In this document: one piece after another, positions 29,239 through 39,295 of the stretch
How the letters are laid out: each line of letters starts with the position of its first letter
Position numbering within the stretch: position 1 is the stretch's first letter
NCBI RefSeq assembly: GCF_028683095.1
Contig: NZ_JAJUBC010000031.1
Span: forward strand, 1 to 64,000
Direction: 5' to 3'
Origin: Enterovibrio gelatinilyticus
GTDB lineage: Bacteria; Pseudomonadota; Gammaproteobacteria; Enterobacterales; Vibrionaceae
DNA length: 64,000 nucleotides
Program-made: the position numbers and the translations under genes
The notes under the pieces: model-generated
The model's input: the letters and a program-made list of their open reading frames with translations, nothing else
What the model was told of the DNA's origin: nothing
The model's database searches: none

Positions 29239-30798
29239 ATGACGCAGGCCCACCAAAAAACTCAAGACGTTGCACCGCTCAGTAATGCCGATTACCTGCG
29301 CGATATTTTACGCGCACCTGTGTATGAAGTGGCGATTGTTAGTCCTTTGCAGGACATGCCACGAATTTCCCAGCGATTGGGTAATACCATTCAACTGAAG
29401 CGTGAAGACCGCCAACCGGTGCATTCGTTTAAGTTGCGTGGTGCTTACAACATGATGTCTCAACTGACTGACACGCAGAAAAAAGCAGGCGTAATTGCCG
29501 CTTCTGCAGGAAATCACGCTCAGGGCGTTGCGATGTCTAGCAGCAAACTGGGCGTGAAAGCCACGATCGTGATGCCAAGAACTACCCCAGACATCAAAGT
29601 CGCCGCAGTGCGCAGCTTTGGTGGCAATGTGGTGTTGCATGGCAATAACTTTGATGAAGCCAAAGCCAAGGCCGTAGAACTTTCAGAAGAATACGGCTAC
29701 ACCTTTGTGCCACCTTTTGATCACCCGTCTATCATTGCGGGGCAAGGTACCATTGGCATGGAAATGCTGCAGCAAAATGGTCACCTTGATTACATCTTCC
29801 TGCCCGTAGGCGGCGGTGGTATCGCCGCAGGTGTCGCTGTCATCATCAAACAGCTCATGCCACACGTAAAACTCATTGCCGTGGAAGCGGAAGACTCCGC
29901 ATGCCTCAAAGCGGCATTAGAAGCGGGCGAGCCCGTCACGCTAGAGAATGTGGGTACGTTCGCTGACGGTGTTGCCGTAAAACGCATTGGTGATGAATCG
30001 TTCCGTGTTTGCCAAGAACACCTTGATGACATCATTACTGTCTCTAGCGATGAGATATGCGCAGCGGTAAAAGATATTTTCGAAGACACACGCGCTATCT
30101 CAGAGCCTGCAGGTGCACTGTCACTGGCTGGCCTGAAACGTTATGTCGAGCAGCATCAACTTAAAGACAAGAACCTTGCAGCTATCCTGTCAGGCGCTAA
30201 CACAAATTTCCACAGTCTTCGTTACGTGTCTGAACGCGCGGAGCTGGGTGAAAAGCGTGAAGGTTTGTTAGCAGTGACTATTCCTGAACGTACGGGTGCG
30301 TTTCTGGACTTCTGCAAAGTGCTTGGGGGTCGAGCAGTTACCGAGTTTAACTATCGCCACAGTGATGATGCCGAAGCAAATATCTTTGTTGGCGTGCGTT
30401 TGCTCAATGGCCAGGAAGAGCTTGATAGTATCATCGCTGATCTGCGGAAAGGTGGGTATGCGGTCGAAGACCTCTCAGACGACGAAATGGCGAAGGTTCA
30501 CGTTCGCTACATGATTGGCGGGCGACCAACCAAAGTCATGAAAGAGCGTTTGTATAGCTTCGAGTTTCCAGAATACCCAGGTGCACTGCTGCGTTTTCTC
30601 AACACACTGGGCACACATTGGAACATCAGCATCTTTAACTACCGCAACCACGGTGCCGACTATGGGCGCGTATTGTGTGGTTTTGAGCTTGAAGAAGCCG
30701 ATCTGCTGTCATTTACCACGCATCTACGTGAGCTTGGTTATTCGTGGAAAGATGAATCGGAAAACCCGTCATATCGATTCTTTCTTGCCAAGCAATAG
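29239..30798 (+). CDS. ilvA: Biosynthetic threonine dehydratase
   Basis: PLP enzyme that deaminates threonine to 2-oxobutanoate, committing carbon to isoleucine. The 519 residues contain an N-terminal catalytic domain with the PLP lysine in VHSFKLRGAYN and the SAGNHAQG loop, the PVGGGGIAAG phosphate-binding motif, and two C-terminal ACT-like domains (about 335-420 and 430-515) that bind isoleucine and valine for feedback control. Presence of both domains marks the biosynthetic rather than the catabolic enzyme. It is the last gene of the operon. Confidence 0.97.
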   Translation: MTQAHQKTQDVAPLSNADYLRDILRAPVYEVAIVSPLQDMPRISQRLGNTIQLKREDRQPVHSFKLRGAYNMMSQLTDTQKKAGVIAASAGNHAQGVAMSSSKLGVKATIVMPRTTPDIKVAAVRSFGGNVVLHGNNFDEAKAKAVELSEEYGYTFVPPFDHPSIIAGQGTIGMEMLQQNGHLDYIFLPVGGGGIAAGVAVIIKQLMPHVKLIAVEAEDSACLKAALEAGEPVTLENVGTFADGVAVKRIGDESFRVCQEHLDDIITVSSDEICAAVKDIFEDTRAISEPAGALSLAGLKRYVEQHQLKDKNLAAILSGANTNFHSLRYVSERAELGEKREGLLAVTIPERTGAFLDFCKVLGGRAVTEFNYRHSDDAEANIFVGVRLLNGQEELDSIIADLRKGGYAVEDLSDDEMAKVHVRYMIGGRPTKVMKERLYSFEFPEYPGALLRFLNTLGTHWNISIFNYRNHGADYGRVLCGFELEEADLLSFTTHLRELGYSWKDESENPSYRFFLAKQ

Positions 30799-30820
30799 CC
30801 TAAATAAACGCGTTGTTAGC

Positions 30821-30848
30821 AAAAAGCCCAGCGAAAGCTGGGCTTTTT
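30821..30848. terminator. Bidirectional terminator between ilvA and the first XRE gene
   Basis: Arms AAAAAGCCCAGC and GCTGGGCTTTTT around a GAAA tetraloop, with T-rich sequence after it. It suits both convergent transcripts. Confidence 0.92.
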
Positions 30849-30852
30849 ATTT

Positions 30853-31224
30853 TTAAGCATCGTTATCCGATGACTTCATGATCACCATGTACTCTGCCAA
30901 TAACAAAGCCTGATCCATCACGAGATTACGCGCCGAAAGCGGGAGTTGATTGAATAAAAATAGTAAGTTATTCAAATCATCTCTGTGTGTAAACGCGATA
31001 TCACTTCGCGTACTTTCACCGTATAAAAACCAATTTAACGGACGACCAGTTACGTCGGCTATAGTAACAAGTGAAGAGACTTTAGGTTCCGTCTTGCCTG
31101 ACTCAATATCTAAATAAGTCTGCCGCGCAACATCAAGATGTTGCGCCATTTCCACTTGCGTGATCTCTCGATACTCTCGCGCTTCTCTGATGCGCTGTGC
31201 AACGTGAGATTTGACAATCAACAT
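30853..31224 (-). CDS. XRE-family HTH regulator, copy 1
   Basis: A 123-residue protein with an N-terminal Cro/C1-type helix-turn-helix (about residues 9-64, containing ITQVEMAQHLDVARQTYLD and SGKTEPKV) and a helical C-terminal region of about 55 residues that may mediate dimerisation. I start at the ATG at 31224; the longer frame to 31239 begins at GTG. It is a tandem paralogue of the gene at 31452, with roughly half of the residues identical and the same length. Target genes are unknown; no toxin or phage genes are adjacent. Confidence 0.85.
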   Translation of the reverse strand: MLIVKSHVAQRIREAREYREITQVEMAQHLDVARQTYLDIESGKTEPKVSSLVTIADVTGRPLNWFLYGESTRSDIAFTHRDDLNNLLFLFNQLPLSARNLVMDQALLLAEYMVIMKSSDNDA

Positions 31225-31239
31225 CGTATCTTGCCCCAC

Positions 31240-31451
31240 AACTCTTCGTCACAGTGTCAGGTTTACACCGTTTCACTGTCACACTCTCTACTGCTAGATC
31301 CTGCATTATGCACAGCGCAGTCATGTTCACATGTAAAGCATTGTTGAATTGTGAATCTAGGCTGTCGTTGCCTAAGCCAAATGACAAGGCTTTAATGCAA
31401 AACCTATTTTGGCAGGCAAGGCTGGGCGAAGCCTACCAAGTAAGTGAGTGC
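31240..31451. other. Intergenic region between the two XRE genes
   Basis: No convincing gene. An imperfect hairpin (TTGGCAGGC pairing with GCCTACCAA) lies at about 31411-31441 and could be a weak terminator for the upstream XRE gene. ATGCACA near 31307 also occurs upstream of the other XRE gene (within 31880-31895), a possible shared operator element. A 102-codon plus-strand frame here has no support. Confidence 0.4.
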
Positions 31452-31823
31452 TTAACCTCTTTGGGCCGATTTGGAATAATTGACCAAGAACGATGCCATG
31501 TTAACGCTCTGATTAAGAATCGCTGTACGCGCTTCGTGAGGCAATTTAGAAAAGTGCTCTAGGAGGCGGTTAACGTCTTGCTTGTACTGCACATCATGCA
31601 GTTCAACGTCCGCGTCACCATACACAAACCAAACCAATGGGCGTTCGGTAATTTCGGCAATTTCAGACAACATACGAACACGAGGTTCTGTTTTGCCTGT
31701 TTCAATGTCTAAATACGTTTGGCGCGCTACATCCAGTAGTTTTGCCATTTTCACCTGAGTGATCCCTTTCCACTCACGGGCTTCTTTAATGCGTTTTGCT
31801 ACTTGTGATTTCGAGTCGATCAT
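31452..31823 (-). CDS. XRE-family HTH regulator, copy 2
   Basis: A 123-residue Cro/C1-type regulator, the paralogue of the gene at 30853. The HTH (about 8-63) contains ITQVKMAKLLDVARQTYLD and TGKTEPRV; the C-terminal part includes WFVYGDADVEL and a helical end. Conservation is highest in the HTH and in the RPLxWFxYG linker. Both genes point the same way with about 227 bases between them. Function unknown; autoregulation or cross-regulation is plausible but not shown. Confidence 0.85.
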   Translation of the reverse strand: MIDSKSQVAKRIKEAREWKGITQVKMAKLLDVARQTYLDIETGKTEPRVRMLSEIAEITERPLVWFVYGDADVELHDVQYKQDVNRLLEHFSKLPHEARTAILNQSVNMASFLVNYSKSAQRG

Positions 31824-31879
31824 ACTTCACTCCCTACGACTTACAGCTTTGGTTGTTGTTGTGCTGCTTTATCGACAAT

Positions 31880-31896
31880 ATGCACAATGTGCGCCA
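31880..31896. promoter_or_regulatory. Candidate operator upstream of XRE copy 2
   Basis: GCAC-AAT-GTGC is a short perfect palindrome inside ATATGCACAATGTGCG, about 60 bases upstream of the XRE copy 2 start. The ATGCACA half recurs upstream of copy 1 near 31307. A role as an XRE operator is inference only. Confidence 0.35.
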
Positions 31897-32001
31897 ACTA
31901 TTTAGACAAAATAAATAGCAATATAATTCATAGAGTTATGATGATGTCGAATGTTGTTGCTTATCTTTCTAGGCGAGGTGTCTTGTTATAGATGCGAAAT
32001 G

Positions 32002-32051
32002 ATTTGCAAAATGCAAATGTCGTGACAGGTTTCCAAGTTGCAAATAGCAAC
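32002..32051. repeat. Two similar short palindromes upstream of XRE copy 2 / downstream of glmS
   Basis: ATTTGC-N5-GCAAAT (32002-32018) and GTTGC-N5-GCAAC (32037-32051) share the core TTGCAAA(A/T)NGCAA and have centres 34 bases apart. They lie between the glmS terminator and the XRE copy 2 gene, in a gene-free stretch (31824-32079). They may be binding sites for a dimeric regulator. Confidence 0.5.
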
Positions 32052-32079
32052 GAATGTAAAACTCAATGCATAATGTGAC

Positions 32080-32107
32080 AAAAAAAGGAGCCAAGGCTCC
32101 TTTTTTT
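32080..32107 (-). terminator. Terminator after glmS
   Basis: Arms AGGAGCC and GGCTCCT with a tiny AA centre, flanked by seven A and seven T; strong in the glmS direction. Confidence 0.9.
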
Positions 32108-32136
32108 GTACAGCTCTGAGGTATATATTCAGCGGA

Positions 32137-33972
32137 TTACTCGACAGTGACCGCTTTTGCCAAGTTACGTGGCTGATCAACATCCGTCCCTTTAATAAGG
32201 GCAACATGATATGAAAGTAGCTGCATTGGCACCGTATAAAAGATGGGTGCGCACACTTCGTCAACTGGCGGCATAGGAATAATTGTCATGCCATCACTTT
32301 CTTGAAACCCAGCAGATTCATCCGCAAACACATACAATTGACCACCGCGCGCACGGACTTCTTCGATGTTGGATTTAAGCTTTTCTAACAACTCATTGTT
32401 TGGTGCAATGACAATGACTGGCATGTCCGCATCAATCAACGCCAGAGGGCCGTGTTTCAGCTCGCCAGCGGCATACGCTTCTGCGTGAATATAAGAAATC
32501 TCTTTTAGCTTTAAAGACGCTTCCACCGCAATAGGGTAAAACTCACCTCGACCAAGAAACAGTGCGTGATGTTTATCTGCAAAATCTTCTGCAAGCGCTT
32601 CAATTTGCTTATCAAACATCAGCGCTTTTTCAATATGCGAAGGCAAACGCTGCAAGGCTTTAACAATCTCAGCTTCTTTGTCAGCACTCACTGTGCCTTT
32701 CTGCTTACCCAGCGCCGTGACTATCATCAGAAGAGCGGTAAGCTGTGTGGTGAATGCTTTGGTTGATGCCACACCGATTTCAGTACCCGCTCGCGTCATG
32801 ATAGCGATGTCAGATTCACGAACCAAGGATGAGCCCGCCACGTTGCATACCGTCATTGCCGCCATAAAGCCGCGTTCTTTTGCCAAACGTAATGCCGCGA
32901 GCGTATCTGCTGTTTCTCCAGATTGTGAGAGTGTGATAAGCACACTATTTGGACGCGTGACAAAGTTGCGATAACGAAATTCAGAGGCAATTTCAACATC
33001 GCAGCTCACACCTGCAATGGACTCAATCCAATAGCGCGCCACCATGCCTGCGTTGTAAGACGTACCACAGGCAATAATTTGAATATGTTCGGCTTTTTGA
33101 AGAATGTCTTTCGCACCATGACCTAAGCTATCAACCAATACCGAGTTAGCATCAATACGGCCTTCAAGGGTACTGATAACGGCCGAGGGTTGCTCAAAGG
33201 TCTCTTTCTGCATGTAGTGGCGATAAATGCCTTTATCTGCAGCATCGTGCTCTGCAGACGACTCATTGATGCTACGCTCAACGGCGTTGCCTTCAACATC
33301 AAAGATATCGACGTGACGGCGCGTAATTTCGGCAACGTCACCTTCTTCAAGAAAGAGGAAACGACGTGTCACGTTAAGCAGCGCTAACTGGTCTGAAGCA
33401 AGGAAGTTCTCACCTATTCCCAAACCAATCACCAATGGGCTTCCAGAGCGTGCAGCAATCAATCTTTCAGAGTCGCGCTTGTCCATCACTACGGTGCCAT
33501 AGGCGCCTTCCAATTGAGCGACAGTGCGTTGAAATGCCTCTAGCAAAGAGCCACCTTGTTCAAGCTCCCAATGCACTAAGTGAGCAATCACTTCGGTATC
33601 CGTTTGCGAACTGAAGATATAACCGCGGCCTTGGAGCATTTCTCTGAGAGATTCATGATTTTCAATAATGCCATTATGTACAACAGCAATATTTTCACCC
33701 GACATATGTGGGTGGGCATTTTCTTCACTCGGTTGGCCATGTGTCGCCCAGCGGGTGTGTGCGATACCGGTTCCACCAGCAATAGGGTTGGCATCTAGCG
33801 CATCAGACAGCATTTTCACTTTGCCTAATCGGCGGAGACGGTTCAGTTGATGATCAGCATCGATCACCGCTAAACCTGCGGAGTCATATCCGCGATATTC
33901 TAATCGACGTAATCCTTCTATCAGAATTTCCGCCACGTCCCTTTGCGCCACTGCGCCAACAATTCCACACAT
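32137..33972 (-). CDS. glmS: Glutamine--fructose-6-phosphate aminotransferase
   Basis: Makes glucosamine-6-phosphate from fructose-6-phosphate and glutamine, the entry to peptidoglycan and LPS amino sugars. I start at the ATG at 33972 so that the catalytic cysteine becomes residue 1 after Met removal ([12 protein letters not shown]); the longer frame to 33990 would destroy this. The 611 residues comprise an N-terminal glutaminase domain (with HTRWATHG), and two SIS isomerase domains (ACGTSYNAG and [10 protein letters not shown]), ending NLAKAVTVE. It follows the DeoR-type gene by 14 bases and is probably co-transcribed with it. Confidence 0.97.
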   Translation of the reverse strand: MCGIVGAVAQRDVAEILIEGLRRLEYRGYDSAGLAVIDADHQLNRLRRLGKVKMLSDALDANPIAGGTGIAHTRWATHGQPSEENAHPHMSGENIAVVHNGIIENHESLREMLQGRGYIFSSQTDTEVIAHLVHWELEQGGSLLEAFQRTVAQLEGAYGTVVMDKRDSERLIAARSGSPLVIGLGIGENFLASDQLALLNVTRRFLFLEEGDVAEITRRHVDIFDVEGNAVERSINESSAEHDAADKGIYRHYMQKETFEQPSAVISTLEGRIDANSVLVDSLGHGAKDILQKAEHIQIIACGTSYNAGMVARYWIESIAGVSCDVEIASEFRYRNFVTRPNSVLITLSQSGETADTLAALRLAKERGFMAAMTVCNVAGSSLVRESDIAIMTRAGTEIGVASTKAFTTQLTALLMIVTALGKQKGTVSADKEAEIVKALQRLPSHIEKALMFDKQIEALAEDFADKHHALFLGRGEFYPIAVEASLKLKEISYIHAEAYAAGELKHGPLALIDADMPVIVIAPNNELLEKLKSNIEEVRARGGQLYVFADESAGFQESDGMTIIPMPPVDEVCAPIFYTVPMQLLSYHVALIKGTDVDQPRNLAKAVTVE

Positions 33973-33986
33973 AGCTTTCCCCGTAT

Positions 33987-34751
33987 TCAATTAGGGGCGC
34001 AGATCACCTCTGTGCCCATTTTCTCAATGGCGAGTTTGGTGGTGGAGTCGATGCTGCTGTCGGTAATAACCGTTGTGATAACGCCCCAAGGAAGCTCAAG
34101 GTTAGGAATTTTTCGTCCGATCTTATCGGATTCGATCAACACCACCACTTCTCTAGACACTTCTGACATGACTCTGCTCAGTCCAACAATTTCATTGAAT
34201 GTCGTTGTACCACGACTCACATCAATACCATCAGCACCAATAAACAGCTGGTCAAAATCATAGGCACGCAATGCTTGCTCAGCGACTTGTCCTTGAAATG
34301 CCTCTGAATGGGGGTCCCAAGTCCCTCCCGTCATCAACAGTGTTGGTTCGTTTTCCAACTCCTTGATAGCTTGCGCCACATTCAAGGAGTTAGTCATCAC
34401 CACCAATCCACGTTTTTGATTTAACAACGGGATCAATGCTGCGGTTGTTGAACCACTATCCACCACTATTCGATTATGGTCGCGGATCCGACTTGCCGCC
34501 ATTTTTGCGATAGCGAGCTTTTGATCCGAAACTTTTATAGAACTTTCCGAAACCATTTCATGAGGAATAGGAACTGCACCACCATAGCGACGAAGTAAAA
34601 TTCCATTTTTCTCAAGCTCAGCAAGATCTTTGCGTATCGTGACTTCAGAAGTTTCAAACAGTGATGAGAGTTCATCAACACTCACTTTTCCCTGCTCACT
34701 CAACTTGGCGACAATCATATGGCGACGCTGTTGAGTATTACGTTTCGACAT
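33987..34751 (-). CDS. DeoR/GlpR-family transcriptional regulator next to glmS
   Basis: A 254-residue regulator with an N-terminal DeoR winged helix (about 1-60, containing [26 protein letters not shown]) and a C-terminal sugar-phosphate-sensing DeoRC domain ([26 protein letters not shown]). A DeoR-type GlmR controls glmS in Pseudomonas, so control of glmS by an amino-sugar phosphate is likely here too, but not proven. A CTTTCG/CGAAAG inverted repeat lies just upstream. Confidence 0.87.
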   Translation of the reverse strand: MSKRNTQQRRHMIVAKLSEQGKVSVDELSSLFETSEVTIRKDLAELEKNGILLRRYGGAVPIPHEMVSESSIKVSDQKLAIAKMAASRIRDHNRIVVDSGSTTAALIPLLNQKRGLVVMTNSLNVAQAIKELENEPTLLMTGGTWDPHSEAFQGQVAEQALRAYDFDQLFIGADGIDVSRGTTTFNEIVGLSRVMSEVSREVVVLIESDKIGRKIPNLELPWGVITTVITDSSIDSTTKLAIEKMGTEVICAPN

Positions 34752-34763
34752 GTAACCACCAAA

Positions 34764-34778
34764 CTTTCGTTTCGAAAG
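34764..34778. promoter_or_regulatory. Candidate DeoR-type operator upstream of the glmS regulator
   Basis: CTTTCG-TTT-CGAAAG is a perfect 6-bp inverted repeat 13-27 bases upstream of the DeoR-family start. The TTCG...CGAA core resembles GlpR/AgaR-type operators. Autoregulation of the regulator-glmS unit is inferred. Confidence 0.55.
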
Positions 34779-34916
34779 ATAATATGCGTAATAGAAAAAT
34801 TTTCAAGAGAGAAATGCGAGACAAATCACCACAATGATGATCGGTTCCACAAAAAATATAATTATACCGAGGGATTACATCATGAAGGCAGGAATTTAAA
34901 CGCAAAAATAATAGGC

Positions 34917-34949
34917 AAAAAAAAAGAGCAGACTATGAGTCTGCTCTTT
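34917..34949 (-). terminator. Terminator of the tRNA operon
   Basis: Arms AAAGAGCAGACT and AGTCTGCTCTTT, with a nine-base T run in the minus-strand direction, directly after the last tRNA gene. Confidence 0.93.
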
Positions 34950-34953
34950 AATA

Positions 34954-35038
34954 TGGTGCGGAAGGAGAGACTTGAACTCTCACACCTTGCGGCGCCAGAA
35001 CCTAAATCTGGTGCGTCTACCAATTTCGCCACTTCCGC
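34954..35038 (-). tRNA. tRNA-Leu (anticodon TAG), copy 2 in the transcript
   Basis: 85 nt including an encoded CCA end. The anticodon stem CCAGA/TCTGG encloses loop TTTAGGT, anticodon TAG; the long variable arm is that of tRNA-Leu. Identical to the copy at 35451-35535. Confidence 0.95.
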
Positions 35039-35081
35039 GTATTTCTTTTTGTCTATCCTTTCTCTAAAAGGACAGTAAATC

Positions 35082-35168
35082 TGGTGCGGAGGGAGGGACT
35101 TGAACCCTCACATCCGTTAGGACACTAGCACCTGAAGCTAGCGCGTCTACCAATTCCGCCACCACCGC
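35082..35168 (-). tRNA. tRNA-Leu (anticodon CAG)
   Basis: 87 nt with encoded CCA; anticodon loop TTCAGGT gives CAG, which reads the major Leu codon CTG. Long variable arm as expected for class II tRNA. Confidence 0.95.
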
Positions 35169-35251
35169 ATGTTTTGCTCAGACTTTGAGTTTGTCACTCT
35201 AGACACTTGGTAGTGCGTCAGTCTGTTTGAAAGCTAAAGCTTTCGAATTAA

Positions 35252-35328
35252 TGGTGGCTACGACGGGATTCGAACCTGTGACCCCATCATTATGAGTGAT
35301 GTGCTCTAACCAACTGAGCTACGTAGCC
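35252..35328 (-). tRNA. tRNA-Met (anticodon CAT), elongator type
   Basis: 77 nt with encoded CCA; anticodon loop CTCATAA in stem CATCA/TGATG. The first acceptor pair is a normal G-C pair and the anticodon stem lacks the three G-C pairs of initiator tRNA, so it is the elongator. Confidence 0.93.
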
Positions 35329-35339
35329 ATGCCAAAATA

Positions 35340-35414
35340 TGGCTGGGATACCTGGATTCGAACCAGGGAATGGCGGCATCAAAAGCCGCTGCCTTACCGC
35401 TTGGCGATATCCCA
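35340..35414 (-). tRNA. tRNA-Gln (anticodon TTG), copy 2 in the transcript
   Basis: 75 nt with encoded CCA; acceptor begins TGGGATA as in tRNA-Gln, anticodon loop TTTTGAT gives TTG. Identical to the copy at 35651-35725. Confidence 0.95.
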
Positions 35415-35450
35415 ATGACTATCACGCAATTAAGCATGATGTCTTTAATA

Positions 35451-35535
35451 TGGTGCGGAAGGAGAGACTTGAACTCTCACACCTTGCGGCGCCAGAACCT
35501 AAATCTGGTGCGTCTACCAATTTCGCCACTTCCGC
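35451..35535 (-). tRNA. tRNA-Leu (anticodon TAG), copy 1 in the transcript
   Basis: 85 nt with encoded CCA, the same sequence as 34954-35038. Confidence 0.95.
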
Positions 35536-35570
35536 ATTTTTTTCTTTCATCTTCCTCAAAAGAGGAAAGA

Positions 35571-35647
35571 TGGTGCGCGCGGGAGGATTCGAACCTCCGA
35601 CCGCCTGGTTCGTAGCCAGGTACTCTATCCAGCTGAGCTACGCGCGC
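35571..35647 (-). tRNA. tRNA-Arg (anticodon ACG)
   Basis: 77 nt with encoded CCA; acceptor GCGCGCG, anticodon loop CTACGAA gives ACG, whose A34 would be converted to inosine by TadA to read CGT, CGC and CGA. Confidence 0.95.
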
Positions 35648-35650
35648 ATT

Positions 35651-35725
35651 TGGCTGGGATACCTGGATTCGAACCAGGGAATGGCGGCATCAAAAGCCGC
35701 TGCCTTACCGCTTGGCGATATCCCA
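35651..35725 (-). tRNA. tRNA-Gln (anticodon TTG), copy 1 in the transcript
   Basis: 75 nt with encoded CCA; first tRNA of the transcript, about 10 bases after the expected start point. Identical to 35340-35414. Confidence 0.95.
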
Positions 35726-35737
35726 ACTGAGGCGCGT

Positions 35738-35766
35738 ATAGTATTGCGGAATAGGAAAGTCGTCAA
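35738..35766 (-). promoter_or_regulatory. Promoter of the seven-gene tRNA operon
   Basis: On the minus strand: TTGACG (35761-35766), 17-base spacer, TACTAT (35738-35743), then the GC-rich discriminator ACGCGCC. This is a near-consensus stable-RNA promoter of the stringent type. Confidence 0.88.
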
Positions 35767-35808
35767 CCCCCTATTTTTCGTTTGCTGATGTTTTGAGCAA
35801 CCAAATAA

Positions 35809-35834
35809 AAAAACACCGCAAATGCGGTGTTTTT
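35809..35834 (-). terminator. Terminator after glmU
   Basis: Arms AAAAACACCGC and GCGGTGTTTTT around AAAT; the minus-strand reading ends in a T run (the A tract to its left). Confidence 0.88.
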
Positions 35835-35849
35835 ATGCGATTCGTCAGC

Positions 35850-37211
35850 TTATTTTTGCTTTGTTGGACGCTTCCAACCATCAATCATTCGCGATTTAGC
35901 CCGAGTGATCACCAACTGACCTTCATTAACACTTGTGGTCAATGTCGTACCAGCGCCAATCGTTGCACCTTTTTTAATGGTCACAGGCGCAACCAATTGA
36001 CTATCAGAGCCAACAAACACGTCATCTTCAATGATGGTTTTGAACTTGTTAGCACCATCATAGTTACAAGTAATCGTGCCTGCGCCAATATTCACCCGAT
36101 CGCCAAGCTCTGCATCACCCAAATATGTGAGGTGATTTGCTTTTGAGCCTTTACCAATACGCGTATTCTTCACTTCAACAAAGTTACCTACGTGAGAATC
36201 GCCCACCAGTTCTGCACCAGGACGTAAGCGAGCAAACGGACCTACCGTACAGGCTTCGCCAACAGAGGCTCCTTCAATCACGCTGTACGGTCGAACCACG
36301 GTGTTATCATCGATTTCACAATCTTTCAGTACACAACCCGCGCCAATGACCACGTTATCGCCCAAGGTCACTGTACCTTCAATCACCACGTTTACATCAA
36401 TTTCGACATCAATGCCGCACTGAAGCTGACCACGAAGATCGAACCGCGCAGGGTCACGCAGCATCACACCACTTTCTAATAACTTTTCAGCTTGCGCCGC
36501 TTGGAAAGCACGCTCAAGACGCGCCAATTGAATACGGTTATTTACACCTTCAACTTCAATGGCACTTTCAGGGTGAACAGCTTCTACTGCACGCCCTTCA
36601 CCATGTGCAATGGCAATCACGTCAGTGAGGTAATATTCACCTTGCACATTTTCATTTTTGAGCTCAGATAACCAACGACGTAAATCACGGCCTGTTGCGA
36701 CCATCACGCCAGTGTTAATTTCCTTGATTAGCTTCTGTTCTTGAGAAGCGTCTTTGTCTTCAACAATCGCAACCACAGGACCATTGCGGCGAACGATACG
36801 TCCGTAGCCTGACGGGTCATCAAGCACTACGGTAAGAAGCGCAATGCCACCATTAGGTTGCGCATCCAGCAAGTTTTCTATCGTTTGCTCTGAAATTAGC
36901 GGGACATCCCCATAAAGAATGAGAATTTGCTCATCATCTTTAAATTCTGATGCGGCTTGGTTCACTGCATGCCCAGTACCCAGTTGCTCAGCCTGAAGTA
37001 CCCAATTGACTGGCTCCTCTGACAAAGCTGCTTTCATTGCATCACCACCATGACCATAAACCAGATGCAAATCTTGAGCACCGAGTGAACAACATGTATC
37101 GATAACATGTTTGACCATCGGCTTGCCTGCCAGTGTGTGCAACACTTTAGGCAAATTTGAGTACATGCGGGTTCCTTTACCCGCCGCAAGAATCACAGCA
37201 CTGAAATTCAT
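35850..37211 (-). CDS. glmU: Bifunctional GlcNAc-1-P uridyltransferase / GlcN-1-P acetyltransferase
   Basis: Makes UDP-GlcNAc, the precursor of peptidoglycan and lipid A. I start at the ATG at 37211 ([18 protein letters not shown]), which gives 453 residues, close to E. coli GlmU (456). The N-terminal pyrophosphorylase domain has the LAAGKGTRM signature and YGDVPLI; the C-terminal left-handed beta-helix acetyltransferase domain (from about 250) has [20 protein letters not shown] and YLGDAELGD. It lies downstream of atpC as in E. coli, and in this window glmS is near but separated by the tRNA operon. Confidence 0.97.
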   Translation of the reverse strand: MNFSAVILAAGKGTRMYSNLPKVLHTLAGKPMVKHVIDTCCSLGAQDLHLVYGHGGDAMKAALSEEPVNWVLQAEQLGTGHAVNQAASEFKDDEQILILYGDVPLISEQTIENLLDAQPNGGIALLTVVLDDPSGYGRIVRRNGPVVAIVEDKDASQEQKLIKEINTGVMVATGRDLRRWLSELKNENVQGEYYLTDVIAIAHGEGRAVEAVHPESAIEVEGVNNRIQLARLERAFQAAQAEKLLESGVMLRDPARFDLRGQLQCGIDVEIDVNVVIEGTVTLGDNVVIGAGCVLKDCEIDDNTVVRPYSVIEGASVGEACTVGPFARLRPGAELVGDSHVGNFVEVKNTRIGKGSKANHLTYLGDAELGDRVNIGAGTITCNYDGANKFKTIIEDDVFVGSDSQLVAPVTIKKGATIGAGTTLTTSVNEGQLVITRAKSRMIDGWKRPTKQK

Positions 37212-37363
37212 GGGGAAATAGTCCTTAATAGAAAGCATTACTTTAAAATAATGGCACGTATTGTAGCGATTAGTGACGGGAAACGGCATGTAAATTGATG
37301 GAAGATGCCAAATTTCCCGTTATTTTGTCGCAAAAAATTGATTCAATATTGCCTTTTGCAAAT

Positions 37364-37392
37364 AAAAAAGGCGACCGTCTGGTCGCCTTTTC
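37364..37392 (-). terminator. Terminator of the atp operon
   Basis: Arms AAAAGGCGACC and GGTCGCCTTTT around GTCT; in the atp direction (minus) it ends in six T. Confidence 0.9.
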
Positions 37393-37414
37393 AGCTTGCT
37401 ATGTCATCTGACTA

Positions 37415-37837
37415 TTAGCGTGCCTTTTTGGTCAGCTCGATCACTCGAAGCTGGGCAATCGCTTTGGCCAGATCACTGGCCGCCTGAGCAAAGTCCATAT
37501 CACCGTGCTTATTGAGGATACGATCCTCCGCACGGCGCTTCGCTTCTTCTGCCTTTGCTTGATCCAAATCGTCACCGCGAATCGCGGTGTCGGCCAACAC
37601 AGTCACTGTGTTTGGCTGCACTTCCAACATACCACCTGAAAGGTAAATCACCTCTTCATGGCCATGTTGCTTAGTGATACGGATCATGCCTGGCGTAATG
37701 GCGGTCAGCAGCGGGGTGTGGCTTGGGTAGATACCCAACTCACCTTCGCTACCAGTCACCTGAATAGCTTCAGCTCGACCAGAAAACATTTGCTTTTCCG
37801 CGCTTACCACATCCAGATGGAAGGTCATCGCTGCCAT
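37415..37837 (-). CDS. atpC: ATP synthase F1 subunit epsilon
   Basis: Central-stalk subunit that couples rotation and inhibits hydrolysis. 140 residues, with an N-terminal beta sandwich ([31 protein letters not shown]) and two C-terminal helices. The ATG at 37837 has AGGAGG five bases upstream. It is the last gene of atpIBEFHAGDC. Confidence 0.96.
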   Translation of the reverse strand: MAAMTFHLDVVSAEKQMFSGRAEAIQVTGSEGELGIYPSHTPLLTAITPGMIRITKQHGHEEVIYLSGGMLEVQPNTVTVLADTAIRGDDLDQAKAEEAKRRAEDRILNKHGDMDFAQAASDLAKAIAQLRVIELTKKAR

Positions 37838-37855
37838 ATCGCCTCCTAACAACCG

Positions 37856-39295
<1,440 letters not shown>

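Noticed and set aside
31254-31562. Plus-strand 102-codon ORF between and over the XRE genes
   Set aside because: Half of it is antisense to XRE copy 2, and it has no ribosome site or family match.
34719-35078. Plus-strand ORF of 119 codons (and similar frames at 35339-35788 and 35370-35615)
   Set aside because: These frames only read the antisense of tRNA-Leu, tRNA-Gln, tRNA-Arg and tRNA-Met genes. The repeated peptide beginning VRKERLELSHLAAPEPKSG is a known kind of spurious annotation from tRNA-Leu.
34950-35730. CRISPR-like regularity in repeats of the tRNA cluster
   Set aside because: The repeats are duplicated tRNA genes of different length and spacing, with cloverleaf structure; they are not CRISPR repeats.
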